The notes beneath the pieces are model-generated. The model made no database searches. It was not told the DNA's origin and saw nothing but the letters and a program-made list of their open reading frames with translations. Both the position numbers and the translations under genes were made by a program. Positions 35,734 through 44,236 of a DNA stretch of 64,000 nucleotides are shown piece by piece; the first letter of the stretch is position 1, and the number at the start of each line of letters is the position of its first letter. Origin of the DNA: Sporomusaceae bacterium (GTDB taxonomy: Bacteria; Bacillota; Negativicutes; UBA1444); NCBI GenBank assembly GCA_018434355.1, contig JAHDPL010000019.1, positions 124,001 to 188,000 of the forward strand, in the 5' to 3' direction.

Positions 35734-36357
35734 TCATCCCTTTAATTTTTGCAATACCGTCGTGTCGGTAGTCATAAACGAAAGTTTCAGTCGGAACGTC
35801 AATATTCCCAGTACGATGACTGCGACCATCACGTCAAAAAACACGCCCAATTCGATGATCAAGGGCAAACCTCGCGTCATCGACAATCCCAGCAGATAAA
35901 TTCCGTTTTCCATCATGATCAGCCCGACGATCTGCAACACCGCCTGTCGGCGTGTAATCATAATCAACAGTCCGATCAAAAAGCCGGACAACGCACCGGC
36001 CAGCGCATCGCGGCCCAACCCCGGCAGCGCCTGGTCCACCAGTCCATAGGCCACTGCCAACAGCAAAGCTGCCGCCAGCGAGGTCTGGTTCGGCGACAGG
36101 ATCGGCTTGTTTTCCGTTTCATTGCGCAAGCGGGCTGCAACCCGGAACAGGGCGTAGGGAATCATCCCGGCCTTGATCACCACGGTGAGCATCGCCGCAA
36201 TATAGGTGTGCATCAGTTCCGATCCCAGCCCGCTCCAGACACAGGCGACCGCCACCCCCAGCGATTGCACGATCAGAATCTGGATCGCCAGCCGCAGGTT
36301 CGACACCCGGGTGATCAAAAATGCGGTGAACAGCAGCAATACCGTCAGGACATTCAT
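35734..36357 (-). CDS. hyfE: Hydrogenase B membrane subunit HyfE
   Basis: A 207-aa hydrophobic protein with about six to seven helices and the NuoK-like segment AVLQIVGLIMMENGIYLLGLS, which keeps the glutamate. GGAGG precedes its ATG. It is the paralogue of the operon A HyfE and lies in the same relative place. Confidence 0.88.
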   Translation of the reverse strand: MNVLTVLLLFTAFLITRVSNLRLAIQILIVQSLGVAVACVWSGLGSELMHTYIAAMLTVVIKAGMIPYALFRVAARLRNETENKPILSPNQTSLAAALLLAVAYGLVDQALPGLGRDALAGALSGFLIGLLIMITRRQAVLQIVGLIMMENGIYLLGLSMTRGLPLIIELGVFFDVMVAVIVLGILTFRLKLSFMTTDTTVLQKLKG

Positions 36358-36372
36358 CGCAGCGCCTCCATC

Positions 36373-37263
36373 TCAGCGGGCGACCAGAGCCAGCAGCGCC
36401 AACAGACCGGAAGCCGCCAGAAAATTGGGCAGGCGGAACAGTCGCATCTTGGCGGTACTGGTTTCGGTCAGCGCCAGCAGGAATCCGACCAGGAATATTT
36501 TTAGCATTCCCCAGACAAACAGTGAAGGGATCAGGTCAAACCAGTGCCAGGGGAAAAACAGTTCGACGAACAAAACGACCATCGCCAGCTGGCGAACATA
36601 GACAGACCACAGCAGCAGCGCAAGTTGCCGTCCCGAATACTCGATCAGCGTCGCTTCCTGAAACATCGTCAGTTCCAGATGGGTATCGGGATTGTCGACC
36701 GGAATCCGCCCGCATTCGGCGATCACGACGATAAAGAACGCCCCGGCCGCCAAAACGTATGGCAAGGTAAACGAATGAGCCGTCGCATGCTGGACCATCC
36801 TGCCCAGCTCGGTCGTGCCGACCGCGCCGGCCGTCGCCACGATCGCCAGCAAAAATGCCGGTTCCACCAGCACCGCCAGATACATTTCGCGCGAACTGCC
36901 CATGCCGGCGAATGAATTGCCGCTGTCCAGCCCGGCCAGGGCCAGCAGAAAACGACTGAGACCGAACAGGTAGACGATCAGGAACAGATCGCTGACGCCC
37001 CAGCCGGATGAGACGACCGGCAGCAACGCCGCCACGGCGATGGCCGCGCCAAAACAGACAAATGGCGTAACGAAGCTGATCCAGGAAGCGGTCCCGGCCA
37101 CCACCATATCTTTGGCCAGCAGTTTGAACAGGTTGCGATAGGGTTGCAGCGGACTGGGGCCGCGTCGGTTTTGCAACCGCGCCTTGCACCACTGGATGAA
37201 TCCCTGCAGCAGCGGGGCCAGCAAAGTGATTCCGACCGCCTGCACCAACATTTCCAGCGCCAT
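36373..37263 (-). CDS. hyfC: Hydrogenase B membrane subunit HyfC (NuoH-like)
   Basis: A 296-aa NuoH/HycD-type protein with CKARLQNRRGPSPLQPYRNL, GMGSSREMYLAVLVEPAF and ECGRIPVDNPDTHLELTMFQ, matching its operon A paralogue block for block. ATG at 37263 has GAGG ten bases before; a GTG two codons upstream is too close to that site. It follows hyfB by 12 bases. Confidence 0.93.
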   Translation of the reverse strand: MALEMLVQAVGITLLAPLLQGFIQWCKARLQNRRGPSPLQPYRNLFKLLAKDMVVAGTASWISFVTPFVCFGAAIAVAALLPVVSSGWGVSDLFLIVYLFGLSRFLLALAGLDSGNSFAGMGSSREMYLAVLVEPAFLLAIVATAGAVGTTELGRMVQHATAHSFTLPYVLAAGAFFIVVIAECGRIPVDNPDTHLELTMFQEATLIEYSGRQLALLLWSVYVRQLAMVVLFVELFFPWHWFDLIPSLFVWGMLKIFLVGFLLALTETSTAKMRLFRLPNFLAASGLLALLALVAR

Positions 37264-37275
37264 CGTCACATCACC

Positions 37276-39309
37276 TCACTTCCTGCCGCTCCAGGCCAGC
37301 ACCACGATCGTCACGACAAGCACATAGCCGACATACAGCTGCACACTGCCCGCCTGCAACCGCTTCATGAACCTTGCCTGCCTGAGAATCCAGCGCTGGA
37401 CCGGGTAGTAGATCGCTTCATCCACGATATAACGGATGCTTTGATGATAGGCCAGTTTCCTGCCAACATAGATGTTTTCATTTTCATCGACGATCCGTTG
37501 CCGTTGCGAGCGCAGCACATAGCGAAATGACCAGCGCACCGGTCCGGAAAAGCCGGTGGCGCTATATTGGTTGCGCGGCGTTGCCGCCCTGCCGCAGGCC
37601 CATATCGGCGCGGTCACGCGCACGGCCTTGCCTCTCAGATAATATAGTCCAGCTGCCGCCAGGCAACCGATCAGCAGCAGTCCTGCCAACAGCGTAACAG
37701 ACAAAACGCCCTCGGCGTGGTTTGCCTGAATCATCAGGCCGATGCGGTCCACCTCGAACAGGCCGCGCGTATCGATGCCAATGTAAGGTTGCAACACCCG
37801 GCTGATCGCCTGCAGCATCGAATGCGGCTGCAAGCCGAAATACAGGCAGGCCCCGGCTAGCCCCAACATCGGCAGCGTCATTGTGAACGGCGCTTCTTTT
37901 GCAGTCTCCGCTTTGCGCGATCGGGCCCGGGCCAGGAATGCGATGCCGAAGACCTTGACAAAACAGGCCGCCACCAAAGCCGCAGTCATCGCCAGTGCGA
38001 TAAAAAGCAGTGCGCCCGCTATCTTGCCACTCACGCCGGTCAGCGCCTGCGGCAGGAAGAACAGCGACTGCAAGGTCAGCCACTCGCTGATGAACCCATT
38101 CAGCGGCGGTAACGAGCTGATTGCCAGCGCACCGACAAAAAACGCCGCCGCCGTATAGGGCATCCGCCGGATCAAACCGCCGAGCGCTTCCAGATCGCGT
38201 GTGCCGGTTGCCTGTACCACCGCGCCGGCTGCCAGAAACAGCAGCGCTTTGAAAATCCCGTGATTGAATGCGTGAAACAAGGCTGCGGCCCAAGCCAGAC
38301 CAGCCAAAAGCGGCTTGCCTGCGGAGGAAAACACCATGCCCGCCCCGACTCCCAGCAGGACTACTCCCAGATTCTCCAGGCTGGAGTAAGCCAGCAGTCG
38401 CTTGATATCAGTTTCCATCAGTGCGTACAGCACGCCGAGCAGCGCCGATACGATGCCGAAGCCGATGACCATGACGCCCCACCAGGTCGGCCCGACGCCG
38501 AGGAATTCCAGATAAAACCTTGCCATGCCATAAATGGCGGTCTTCAGCATCACGCCCGACAGTATCGCCGAAACGTGGCTGGGCGCTGCGGGGTGAGCTT
38601 TCGGCAGCCACACATGCAGCGGAATGATCCCTGCTTTGGTGCCAAAACCGATGAACGCCAGCAAAAACACCAGATCGCGCTGGGGTTGCGTCAGCGACAC
38701 AGCGATAAACTTTTCAAAACTCAGGTCGCCGGCTGCGGCCGCCATAATGAAAAATCCCGCCATCAAAAAGGCGGTCCCGGTATAGGTCATCACCACATAA
38801 ATGAAACCAGCGCGAACATTCGCCGCATGCTCATGCTCATAAACGACCAGCAGCAGCGAAGTCAGCGTCATCAGTTCCCAGGCGATCAAAAAAGCGCCGG
38901 CATGGCTGGAAGCAAACACAAACACCGTCGATAACAGGAACAGGTTGAACAGGACCGGCAATATCGCATAGCGACGCGAGTAGTGGTCCGCCGTATAGCC
39001 GATCGCATAAATCGAGGCAGCGCCGCCGACTACAGACAACAATAGCAAAAAAAATGCCGCCAGGGGATCGATGCGCAGCGCAACTTCCCCGGCGTGCAAC
39101 CAGCGGCCAATAAAGATCAGGACAGCTTCGCCGCCCGCAAGAACTGTTCCAGCCAAATAAAACATCAACGCGCAGCCCCCGGCGGCCAGACCGTGAGAAA
39201 CGCAGTTCGCCAGCCGCGGCGATTTCCATAGCGCCACAGCCGACATACAGCCGGTCAAAAATATTATGACCATTTGGAAGAACAGTCGATCCAGTTCCAA
39301 ATCGTTCAC
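37276..39309 (-). CDS. hyfB: Hydrogenase B antiporter-like membrane subunit HyfB (NuoL-like)
   Basis: A 677-aa NuoL/HycC-type membrane protein, first gene of operon B. It has LIAWELMTLTSLLLV with the TM5 glutamate, GTKAGIIPLHVWLPKAHPAAPSHV and the C-terminal CGRAATPRNQYSATGFSGP. Only 16 bases separate it from the deacetylase gene upstream and no promoter is seen there, so operon B may be read from further upstream or from a promoter inside that gene. Confidence 0.93.
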   Translation of the reverse strand: MNDLELDRLFFQMVIIFLTGCMSAVALWKSPRLANCVSHGLAAGGCALMFYLAGTVLAGGEAVLIFIGRWLHAGEVALRIDPLAAFFLLLLSVVGGAASIYAIGYTADHYSRRYAILPVLFNLFLLSTVFVFASSHAGAFLIAWELMTLTSLLLVVYEHEHAANVRAGFIYVVMTYTGTAFLMAGFFIMAAAAGDLSFEKFIAVSLTQPQRDLVFLLAFIGFGTKAGIIPLHVWLPKAHPAAPSHVSAILSGVMLKTAIYGMARFYLEFLGVGPTWWGVMVIGFGIVSALLGVLYALMETDIKRLLAYSSLENLGVVLLGVGAGMVFSSAGKPLLAGLAWAAALFHAFNHGIFKALLFLAAGAVVQATGTRDLEALGGLIRRMPYTAAAFFVGALAISSLPPLNGFISEWLTLQSLFFLPQALTGVSGKIAGALLFIALAMTAALVAACFVKVFGIAFLARARSRKAETAKEAPFTMTLPMLGLAGACLYFGLQPHSMLQAISRVLQPYIGIDTRGLFEVDRIGLMIQANHAEGVLSVTLLAGLLLIGCLAAAGLYYLRGKAVRVTAPIWACGRAATPRNQYSATGFSGPVRWSFRYVLRSQRQRIVDENENIYVGRKLAYHQSIRYIVDEAIYYPVQRWILRQARFMKRLQAGSVQLYVGYVLVVTIVVLAWSGRK

Positions 39310-39325
39310 CCTGCCTTACCTGGAG

Positions 39326-40588
39326 TTAACGAACCAACTGGGATACAAATACAAACCGAATGCCCTTTGCTTCAAGTTCCGGCATCACTTCGCGCAAGGC
39401 AACAGCCGTTGTCGGCCTGGCATGGCCGATTACCGTGACGCTGCCCATACGCAGCGCCATTTCGCCGGCAATCCGCAATTGCTTTTTCACATACGCCACA
39501 TCGGCAATGCCATCAAGGAAAAGATCGTTCTCCGTAGTCTTAAGTTTTTGGCGTCGGGCCGCGTCGGCGGCCAATGAGCGGGCATGCGTCCGGCTATCAA
39601 CAAAAAACAGCTGTTTTTCTTTCAGCAGCCGCATCACCCGGTCCATCGTCTGTTGGTCGGCAGTAGCCCGCGACCCCTGATGGTTGTTGACGCCGATGAT
39701 TCCCGTCAAACCGGCGGTCGCCCGTTCGATCAGCTCCCGCACCTGCTCGCCGTCCATCCCGACCTTTATCGTCTGGTTCGCCTCACTCGGTTCGATGCCG
39801 GACAGCGGCTCCATCGGCAGATGTAAAATCACCTGATGCCCGCTGGCAAAACCCTTGGTCGCCGCCTCTTTGCTGTATGGCTTGAACGGCAGTACGGCAA
39901 AGGTAAACGGGCGTCGAATCGCGGCAAATTCATTGATCATATCTTGGCGGAAACCGAAATCATCGATGATGATCGCGATCTCGCCGCGATTGGCCGGATT
40001 GGCTTTGTGCCGTGGTCCGCTGGCCGTCGGTTTGCGGACGACACCGGCCAGATACAGCCGATCCGTGATGATTGTCAGCGGTCCACCGCCCAACTGATCG
40101 CGAAAGCCGATATCGAGCCGCATGACCGAGTAACCATGATATTGGTCCGGCTCCACGTTCAGGATCAGACCGCCGCCTGCCTTCAAACGATCGGCCAGCT
40201 TCGCTTTCAGCGCCTCGGCGCCGATGCCGGCCGAGTCTTCGATCAGCAGATTGCGTGAATTCCAGCGAATTGCGCCCGGTTCTTTATCGCGAGGCACTTC
40301 TTTCTCAATTCGTTGCACATCAGACACGACCAGACTCTGCAACGACAACGCCTGGTCAACGACTTCGTGCAGCGCGTCGCTGCGGGCATGGAAGTCGGCG
40401 TCCTGTTTCACGTCGGCGACAAGCGGCTTCGCCGCTTTTTTGTCCGGTGATTTCTCCTGAAAAAAGAGATACGCGCCGGCAGCGGCAAAAAAGAGCAGGA
40501 GCACGAGGAAAGCCGTTCCCGCGCCCCCGCTGGTATTGGTCTTATTGCTCTTTGTTTTGGGCTTAGCGGCCTTTGGCGACTTCGACAT
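39326..40588 (-). CDS. Divergent polysaccharide deacetylase family protein
   Basis: A 420-aa membrane-anchored protein. A cytoplasmic Lys-rich N-terminus and one helix (TAFLVLLLFFAAAGAYLFF, about residues 22-40) lead to an exported domain. The last 220 residues match the YibQ-type divergent polysaccharide deacetylase: IAIIIDDFGFRQDMINEF, HLPMEPL, IGVNNHQGSRATADQ and FFVDSRTHA. The start ATG at 40588 overlaps the DEAD-box gene by 26 bases in another frame. The substrate is unknown; cell-envelope polysaccharide is likely. Confidence 0.87.
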   Translation of the reverse strand: MSKSPKAAKPKTKSNKTNTSGGAGTAFLVLLLFFAAAGAYLFFQEKSPDKKAAKPLVADVKQDADFHARSDALHEVVDQALSLQSLVVSDVQRIEKEVPRDKEPGAIRWNSRNLLIEDSAGIGAEALKAKLADRLKAGGGLILNVEPDQYHGYSVMRLDIGFRDQLGGGPLTIITDRLYLAGVVRKPTASGPRHKANPANRGEIAIIIDDFGFRQDMINEFAAIRRPFTFAVLPFKPYSKEAATKGFASGHQVILHLPMEPLSGIEPSEANQTIKVGMDGEQVRELIERATAGLTGIIGVNNHQGSRATADQQTMDRVMRLLKEKQLFFVDSRTHARSLAADAARRQKLKTTENDLFLDGIADVAYVKKQLRIAGEMALRMGSVTVIGHARPTTAVALREVMPELEAKGIRFVFVSQLVR

Positions 40589-42149
40589 TAATCCGCATGC
40601 CTTTGATCCGATTGCCATGCATTGCCGATATTACCCGCTCGGCCAATTCTTCCGGAACCTCGACAAACGAAAAATTGCTCTGGATTTTGATCAGGCCGAT
40701 CGCATTGCCTGGAATATCGGCTTCACCGGCAAAGGAGCGCACGATATCTTCCGGCCGGATGTTGTTGTCGCGACCGACATTGACAAACAGGCGAACCATG
40801 CCTTTTTCGGCGCCGCTGTTCGACAACGACTGGTTTTCCGCTTCCGAATCTTCCTTGAACCCTTCCTGGAACATCTTCAGCGCAGCTGCCGCAATATCGA
40901 GCGGATCGTAATCGACAGACAAGTCGGCGACGATGGTGTGATAATCGGCAAACGCATCCTGTTCGAGCGTCTTGAGGACACGACGTTTGATGACCTCGCG
41001 TTGTCTTTCCAGAATGTCCGCCGCCGAAGGCAGCTGCCCACGCAGAATCCGCTGACGGATCTCGCGCTCGATCTGTTTCAGTTGACGGAACTCGCGCGGG
41101 TGGATGAAGGTAATCGCGGTCCCCTTGCGACCAGCTCGACCGGTCCGGCCAATCCGGTGGACATAAGACTCCGGGTCCTGCGGAATATCGTAGTTCACCA
41201 CATGGGTAACATGGTCGATGTCCAAACCGCGGGCGGCAACGTCGGTCGCCACCAAAATCTCCAGTTTGGAGTCACGGAATTTTTTCATGACCCTGTCACG
41301 CTGCATCTGGCTAAGATCGCCGTGTAACGCTTCGGCCATATAGCCGCGCGCGCCCAGCGATGCAGTCAGTTCGTCCGCGCCTTTCTTGGTCCGGCAAAAG
41401 ATGATCGTGCGCTCCATATCGCCTGCGTCAAGGATACGGCAAAGCCCATCCAGTTTCTCGCGGGTTTCATAATAGAACTGGTCGATCTGCGGCACAGTCA
41501 GTTGCTCTTTGCTAACGGTGACGAACACCGGCGTATTCATGTAACGGTCAGCCAACGAACGGATCTGATTCGGCATCGTCGCCGAGAACAGCAACGTCTG
41601 GCGGCCTTCGCGCGGGATGTTCTGCATGATCGTCTCGATGTCGTCGATGAAACCCATGTCCAGCATTTCATCAGCCTCGTCGAGGATCAGCATCTTCACA
41701 TTATCCAGTTTGATCGTTTTGCGGCGGATATGGTCCAGCAGACGACCCGGCGTGCCGATGACCACCTGAACCCCGAAATGCAGGGCACGGATTTGACGGT
41801 CAATCGATTGTCCGCCGTACACCGGCAGCGTTTTTACTTTTTTGTAGAGACCGATTTTGGCAATCTCCTCCGACACCTGCAGCGCCAGTTCGCGGGTCGG
41901 TGTCATGATCAGCGCCTGGACCTGACGCAGGTCCTGCACCCTTTCCACGATGGGAATCCCAAAGGCAGCAGTTTTACCTGTACCTGTCTGGGCCTGTCCG
42001 ATAACGTCCTTGCCTTCCATGATCGGCGGGATTGTCTTGGCCTGAATCGGCGAGGGCTCCTCAAAACCCATGGCCTGAATGGCCGCCATGACTTTATGGC
42101 TCAAGGCAAGACTGCCAAAAAACCCCTGTTCTTTCTCTTTTGTCACCAT
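40563..42149 (-). CDS. DEAD-box RNA helicase with DbpA RNA-binding domain
   Basis: A 528-aa DEAD-box helicase. Motifs in order: AQTGTGKTAAFG (Walker A), PTRELALQV, TPGRLLDH, DEAD in ILDEADEMLDMGF, SAT, ARGLDIDHV and HRIGRTGRAG. A C-terminal DbpA/CsdA RNA-recognition domain starts at about 450 (MVRLFVNVGRDNNIRPEDIV). The role is probably ribosome assembly or cold-shock RNA remodelling. AAAGGAG lies 11 bases before the ATG. Confidence 0.96.
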   Translation of the reverse strand: MVTKEKEQGFFGSLALSHKVMAAIQAMGFEEPSPIQAKTIPPIMEGKDVIGQAQTGTGKTAAFGIPIVERVQDLRQVQALIMTPTRELALQVSEEIAKIGLYKKVKTLPVYGGQSIDRQIRALHFGVQVVIGTPGRLLDHIRRKTIKLDNVKMLILDEADEMLDMGFIDDIETIMQNIPREGRQTLLFSATMPNQIRSLADRYMNTPVFVTVSKEQLTVPQIDQFYYETREKLDGLCRILDAGDMERTIIFCRTKKGADELTASLGARGYMAEALHGDLSQMQRDRVMKKFRDSKLEILVATDVAARGLDIDHVTHVVNYDIPQDPESYVHRIGRTGRAGRKGTAITFIHPREFRQLKQIEREIRQRILRGQLPSAADILERQREVIKRRVLKTLEQDAFADYHTIVADLSVDYDPLDIAAAALKMFQEGFKEDSEAENQSLSNSGAEKGMVRLFVNVGRDNNIRPEDIVRSFAGEADIPGNAIGLIKIQSNFSFVEVPEELAERVISAMHGNRIKGMRINVEVAKGR

Positions 42150-42194
42150 TGTTGATCGTGCTCCTTTATATTTGAATTTATGTGTAACCGAATT

Positions 42195-43208
42195 TTACTT
42201 CAATTGACTTTTTATTATATCACGGGTTCTCTTTTTCTTCCACAATGCATTCGGCCCGCGACCCAGGCATTTGATCCGCCCGGCGGCTTTTTCCGCCTTG
42301 AATATTTTGCGGATCAGTTCGATGCCGCAACCTGGAACTTTTTGCTGAATCTGCCGGATAGTAAAACCGTCCCGCATCGAATCAATCAACTCCAACACCA
42401 TCTCCGTCTTCACACCGCGCCGCTTGCTGAGCGCCCGGGCCCGGTTCGTGAATTCCCGGTAGGATACGAGCAATACATCCAACCAGTAATTCCACCAGGG
42501 CGAAATATCGTGTTCCGCCTGATGCCAGCCGACCGAAGACCGATACTGGGCAAGAAAGAACTCATTCTTTTTTGCTTCCATGATCCTCTCTACGCTGACA
42601 AAACGGCTTACATCATAGCCGCGCCGATGCATCAGCCACAAAGCAACCAGCTGGGCCATCCGCCCGTTCGCTTCCGTAAACGGTCGGATGCACAAAAAGT
42701 CCAGAATGAAAGCGCCGATTAGCAGCAGCGGTTCCACCGACTTCTCCTGCTCCAGATAGCTCTGGCAGAGTTTGTCGATGGCGCGCGGCGTATCGCCGGC
42801 AGGCACAGGATGAAAACAGACAAACCGGCTGCCGTCAGGCCGGGTCGCTACAACCTGGTTGTCGATCTCCTTGAACCGACCGCCATCGCGACCGGACTCG
42901 CGGAACAGTTCGCGATGGATCATCAGGATCGTGTCGGCAGCAACCGGCAGTTTGGTTGCCGATTCCTGCAGTTCCAGAATCAGGCGCTGATAATTCGACT
43001 GTTCGACCGGGGCGTGGATGCTTTCCATCCGGCTGGAAGCCGCCGCCGAATGCTCGGCTGTCATCAGCCGCAACGATTGGATGATGTGCAGGGTATGCAC
43101 GCTGTACAGCTCAGCCCTGCCTTTATGTTCGCCAATCTCCCGCAAACTGTCCGCCTGTTGCAAATCTATCCGCTGTTGCTGCAACCAACCTGAAGCAAAA
43201 GAACCCAT
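42195..43208 (-). CDS. Fic-family protein with a degenerate active site
   Basis: A 337-aa Fic-domain protein. The family motif HPFxxGNGRxxR appears as RPFTEANGRMAQ (about residues 176-187): the catalytic histidine is arginine (codon CGA), the glycine is alanine and the final arginine is glutamine. The N-terminal inhibitory helix motif reads SSRMES, keeping the glutamate. A C-terminal winged-helix region (SMRDGFTIRQIQQKVPGCG) follows. AMP transfer by the classical route is therefore unlikely, and it may be a pseudoenzyme or act otherwise. It lies upstream of the DEAD-box gene on the same strand. Confidence 0.88.
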   Translation of the reverse strand: MGSFASGWLQQQRIDLQQADSLREIGEHKGRAELYSVHTLHIIQSLRLMTAEHSAAASSRMESIHAPVEQSNYQRLILELQESATKLPVAADTILMIHRELFRESGRDGGRFKEIDNQVVATRPDGSRFVCFHPVPAGDTPRAIDKLCQSYLEQEKSVEPLLLIGAFILDFLCIRPFTEANGRMAQLVALWLMHRRGYDVSRFVSVERIMEAKKNEFFLAQYRSSVGWHQAEHDISPWWNYWLDVLLVSYREFTNRARALSKRRGVKTEMVLELIDSMRDGFTIRQIQQKVPGCGIELIRKIFKAEKAAGRIKCLGRGPNALWKKKRTRDIIKSQLK

Positions 43209-43315
43209 GAAAATTCCTCCGTATTTTACTACCTATATTATTGCCTTTACATACTTCTGCACATAGTTGAAATCACCTGCATATTGCATGAATCACTTAG
43301 ATTTTTTTACAGCAA

Positions 43316-43340
43316 AACGACCCGGCTTCTCCGGGTCGTT
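43316..43340 (-). terminator. Intrinsic terminator after the aroE catabolic operon
   Basis: AACGACCCGG and CCGGGTCGTT form a perfect 10-bp stem with a 5-base loop, followed by TTGCTGT and a T7 run on the minus strand. It lies 15 bases after the shikimate dehydrogenase stop codon. Confidence 0.75.
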
Positions 43341-43354
43341 CGCACTACATCCAG

Positions 43355-44218
43355 CTAGCGCAAGCCGCGCAGCAAACTTTCACGCATCACTGCAACCGGC
43401 GCGACTTGGCCGGTCCATATCTCAAAACCGGCCACCGCCTGCCACAGCAGCAGTTCTGTCCCCACGACAACCGGGCAGCGATGTTTGCGGGCCTGTACCA
43501 GCAACTCTGTTTCCAATGGATTGTAAACGGTTTCGTAAATCAACGGTCGCCGTTCAATCGCCTGCCAGTCGATCAAGTCCGCCACACTGCCATTGCCGCC
43601 CATGCCGAGGGAAGTTGCGTTGATAAACAGTTCGCAATGATTAAGCAGTTCCGGCCAGCGTTCCGTCGCCCAGGGCACTACTACCACCCGACAGGCCGCC
43701 TGATCTTGAAACAGTCCCGCTAATTCTTCCGCCCTCGCTTGGCTACGGTTGCAAATCAACAGTTCCTGACAACCCCAGCGAACCAGCTCGGCGGCGATGG
43801 CCCGGGCCGCTCCGCCGGCCCCGAGCAGAAACGCCGACTTCGGCGCCGCCGGAAAATGTTCGGACAACGAGAGGCGAAACCCGGTGCAATCGGTATTGTG
43901 GCCGGTCAATACCCCCTGGTCGTTGATCACGCAGTTTGCCGCCCCCGCCTGCTGCGCCGCCGGGGACAATTGGTCAAGATACGGCACGATCGCCTGTTTC
44001 AGCGGCATCGTCACATTGACTCCCGCCAGGCCGAACCGGCGGACCAACTCCATCGCCAGCGCCGCATCCTGTTCTTTCACCGGCAGGGCTACATACACGG
44101 CATCCACACCGGTTGCCGCAAATGCGCTGTTTAGGATCCGCGGCGACAACGAATGGCTGACCGGGTCGCCAATTACGGCATATAACCTGGTATGGCCTGA
44201 GATTTCATTTCTTGCCAC
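43355..44218 (-). CDS. aroE: Shikimate dehydrogenase
   Basis: A protein of about 287 aa of the shikimate/quinate dehydrogenase family. Substrate residues are in GDPVSHSLSPRILN, the catalytic lysine in VTMPLKQAIVPYLD, the NADPH loop is GAGGAARAIAAEL, and the C-terminal part has NATSLGMGG and YETVYNPLETELL. The listed start is GTG at 44218 with GAGGGGAG upstream; TTG at 44227 is the first codon of the frame. It is the last gene of the LacI-controlled operon, 18 bases after the flavoprotein gene, away from the aroF-tyrA unit at 56-58 kb. That suggests a catabolic role (shikimate or quinate), though a biosynthetic role is not excluded. Confidence 0.92.
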   Translation of the reverse strand: MARNEISGHTRLYAVIGDPVSHSLSPRILNSAFAATGVDAVYVALPVKEQDAALAMELVRRFGLAGVNVTMPLKQAIVPYLDQLSPAAQQAGAANCVINDQGVLTGHNTDCTGFRLSLSEHFPAAPKSAFLLGAGGAARAIAAELVRWGCQELLICNRSQARAEELAGLFQDQAACRVVVVPWATERWPELLNHCELFINATSLGMGGNGSVADLIDWQAIERRPLIYETVYNPLETELLVQARKHRCPVVVGTELLLWQAVAGFEIWTGQVAPVAVMRESLLRGLR

Positions 44219-44236
44219 AGGCTGCAAACTCCCCTC

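Noticed and set aside
24873-39309. Reading the two clusters as respiratory complex I
   Set aside because: Both large subunits keep CxxC pairs at both ends for nickel, NuoC and NuoD are fused, and NADH-module genes are absent; they are hydrogenases.
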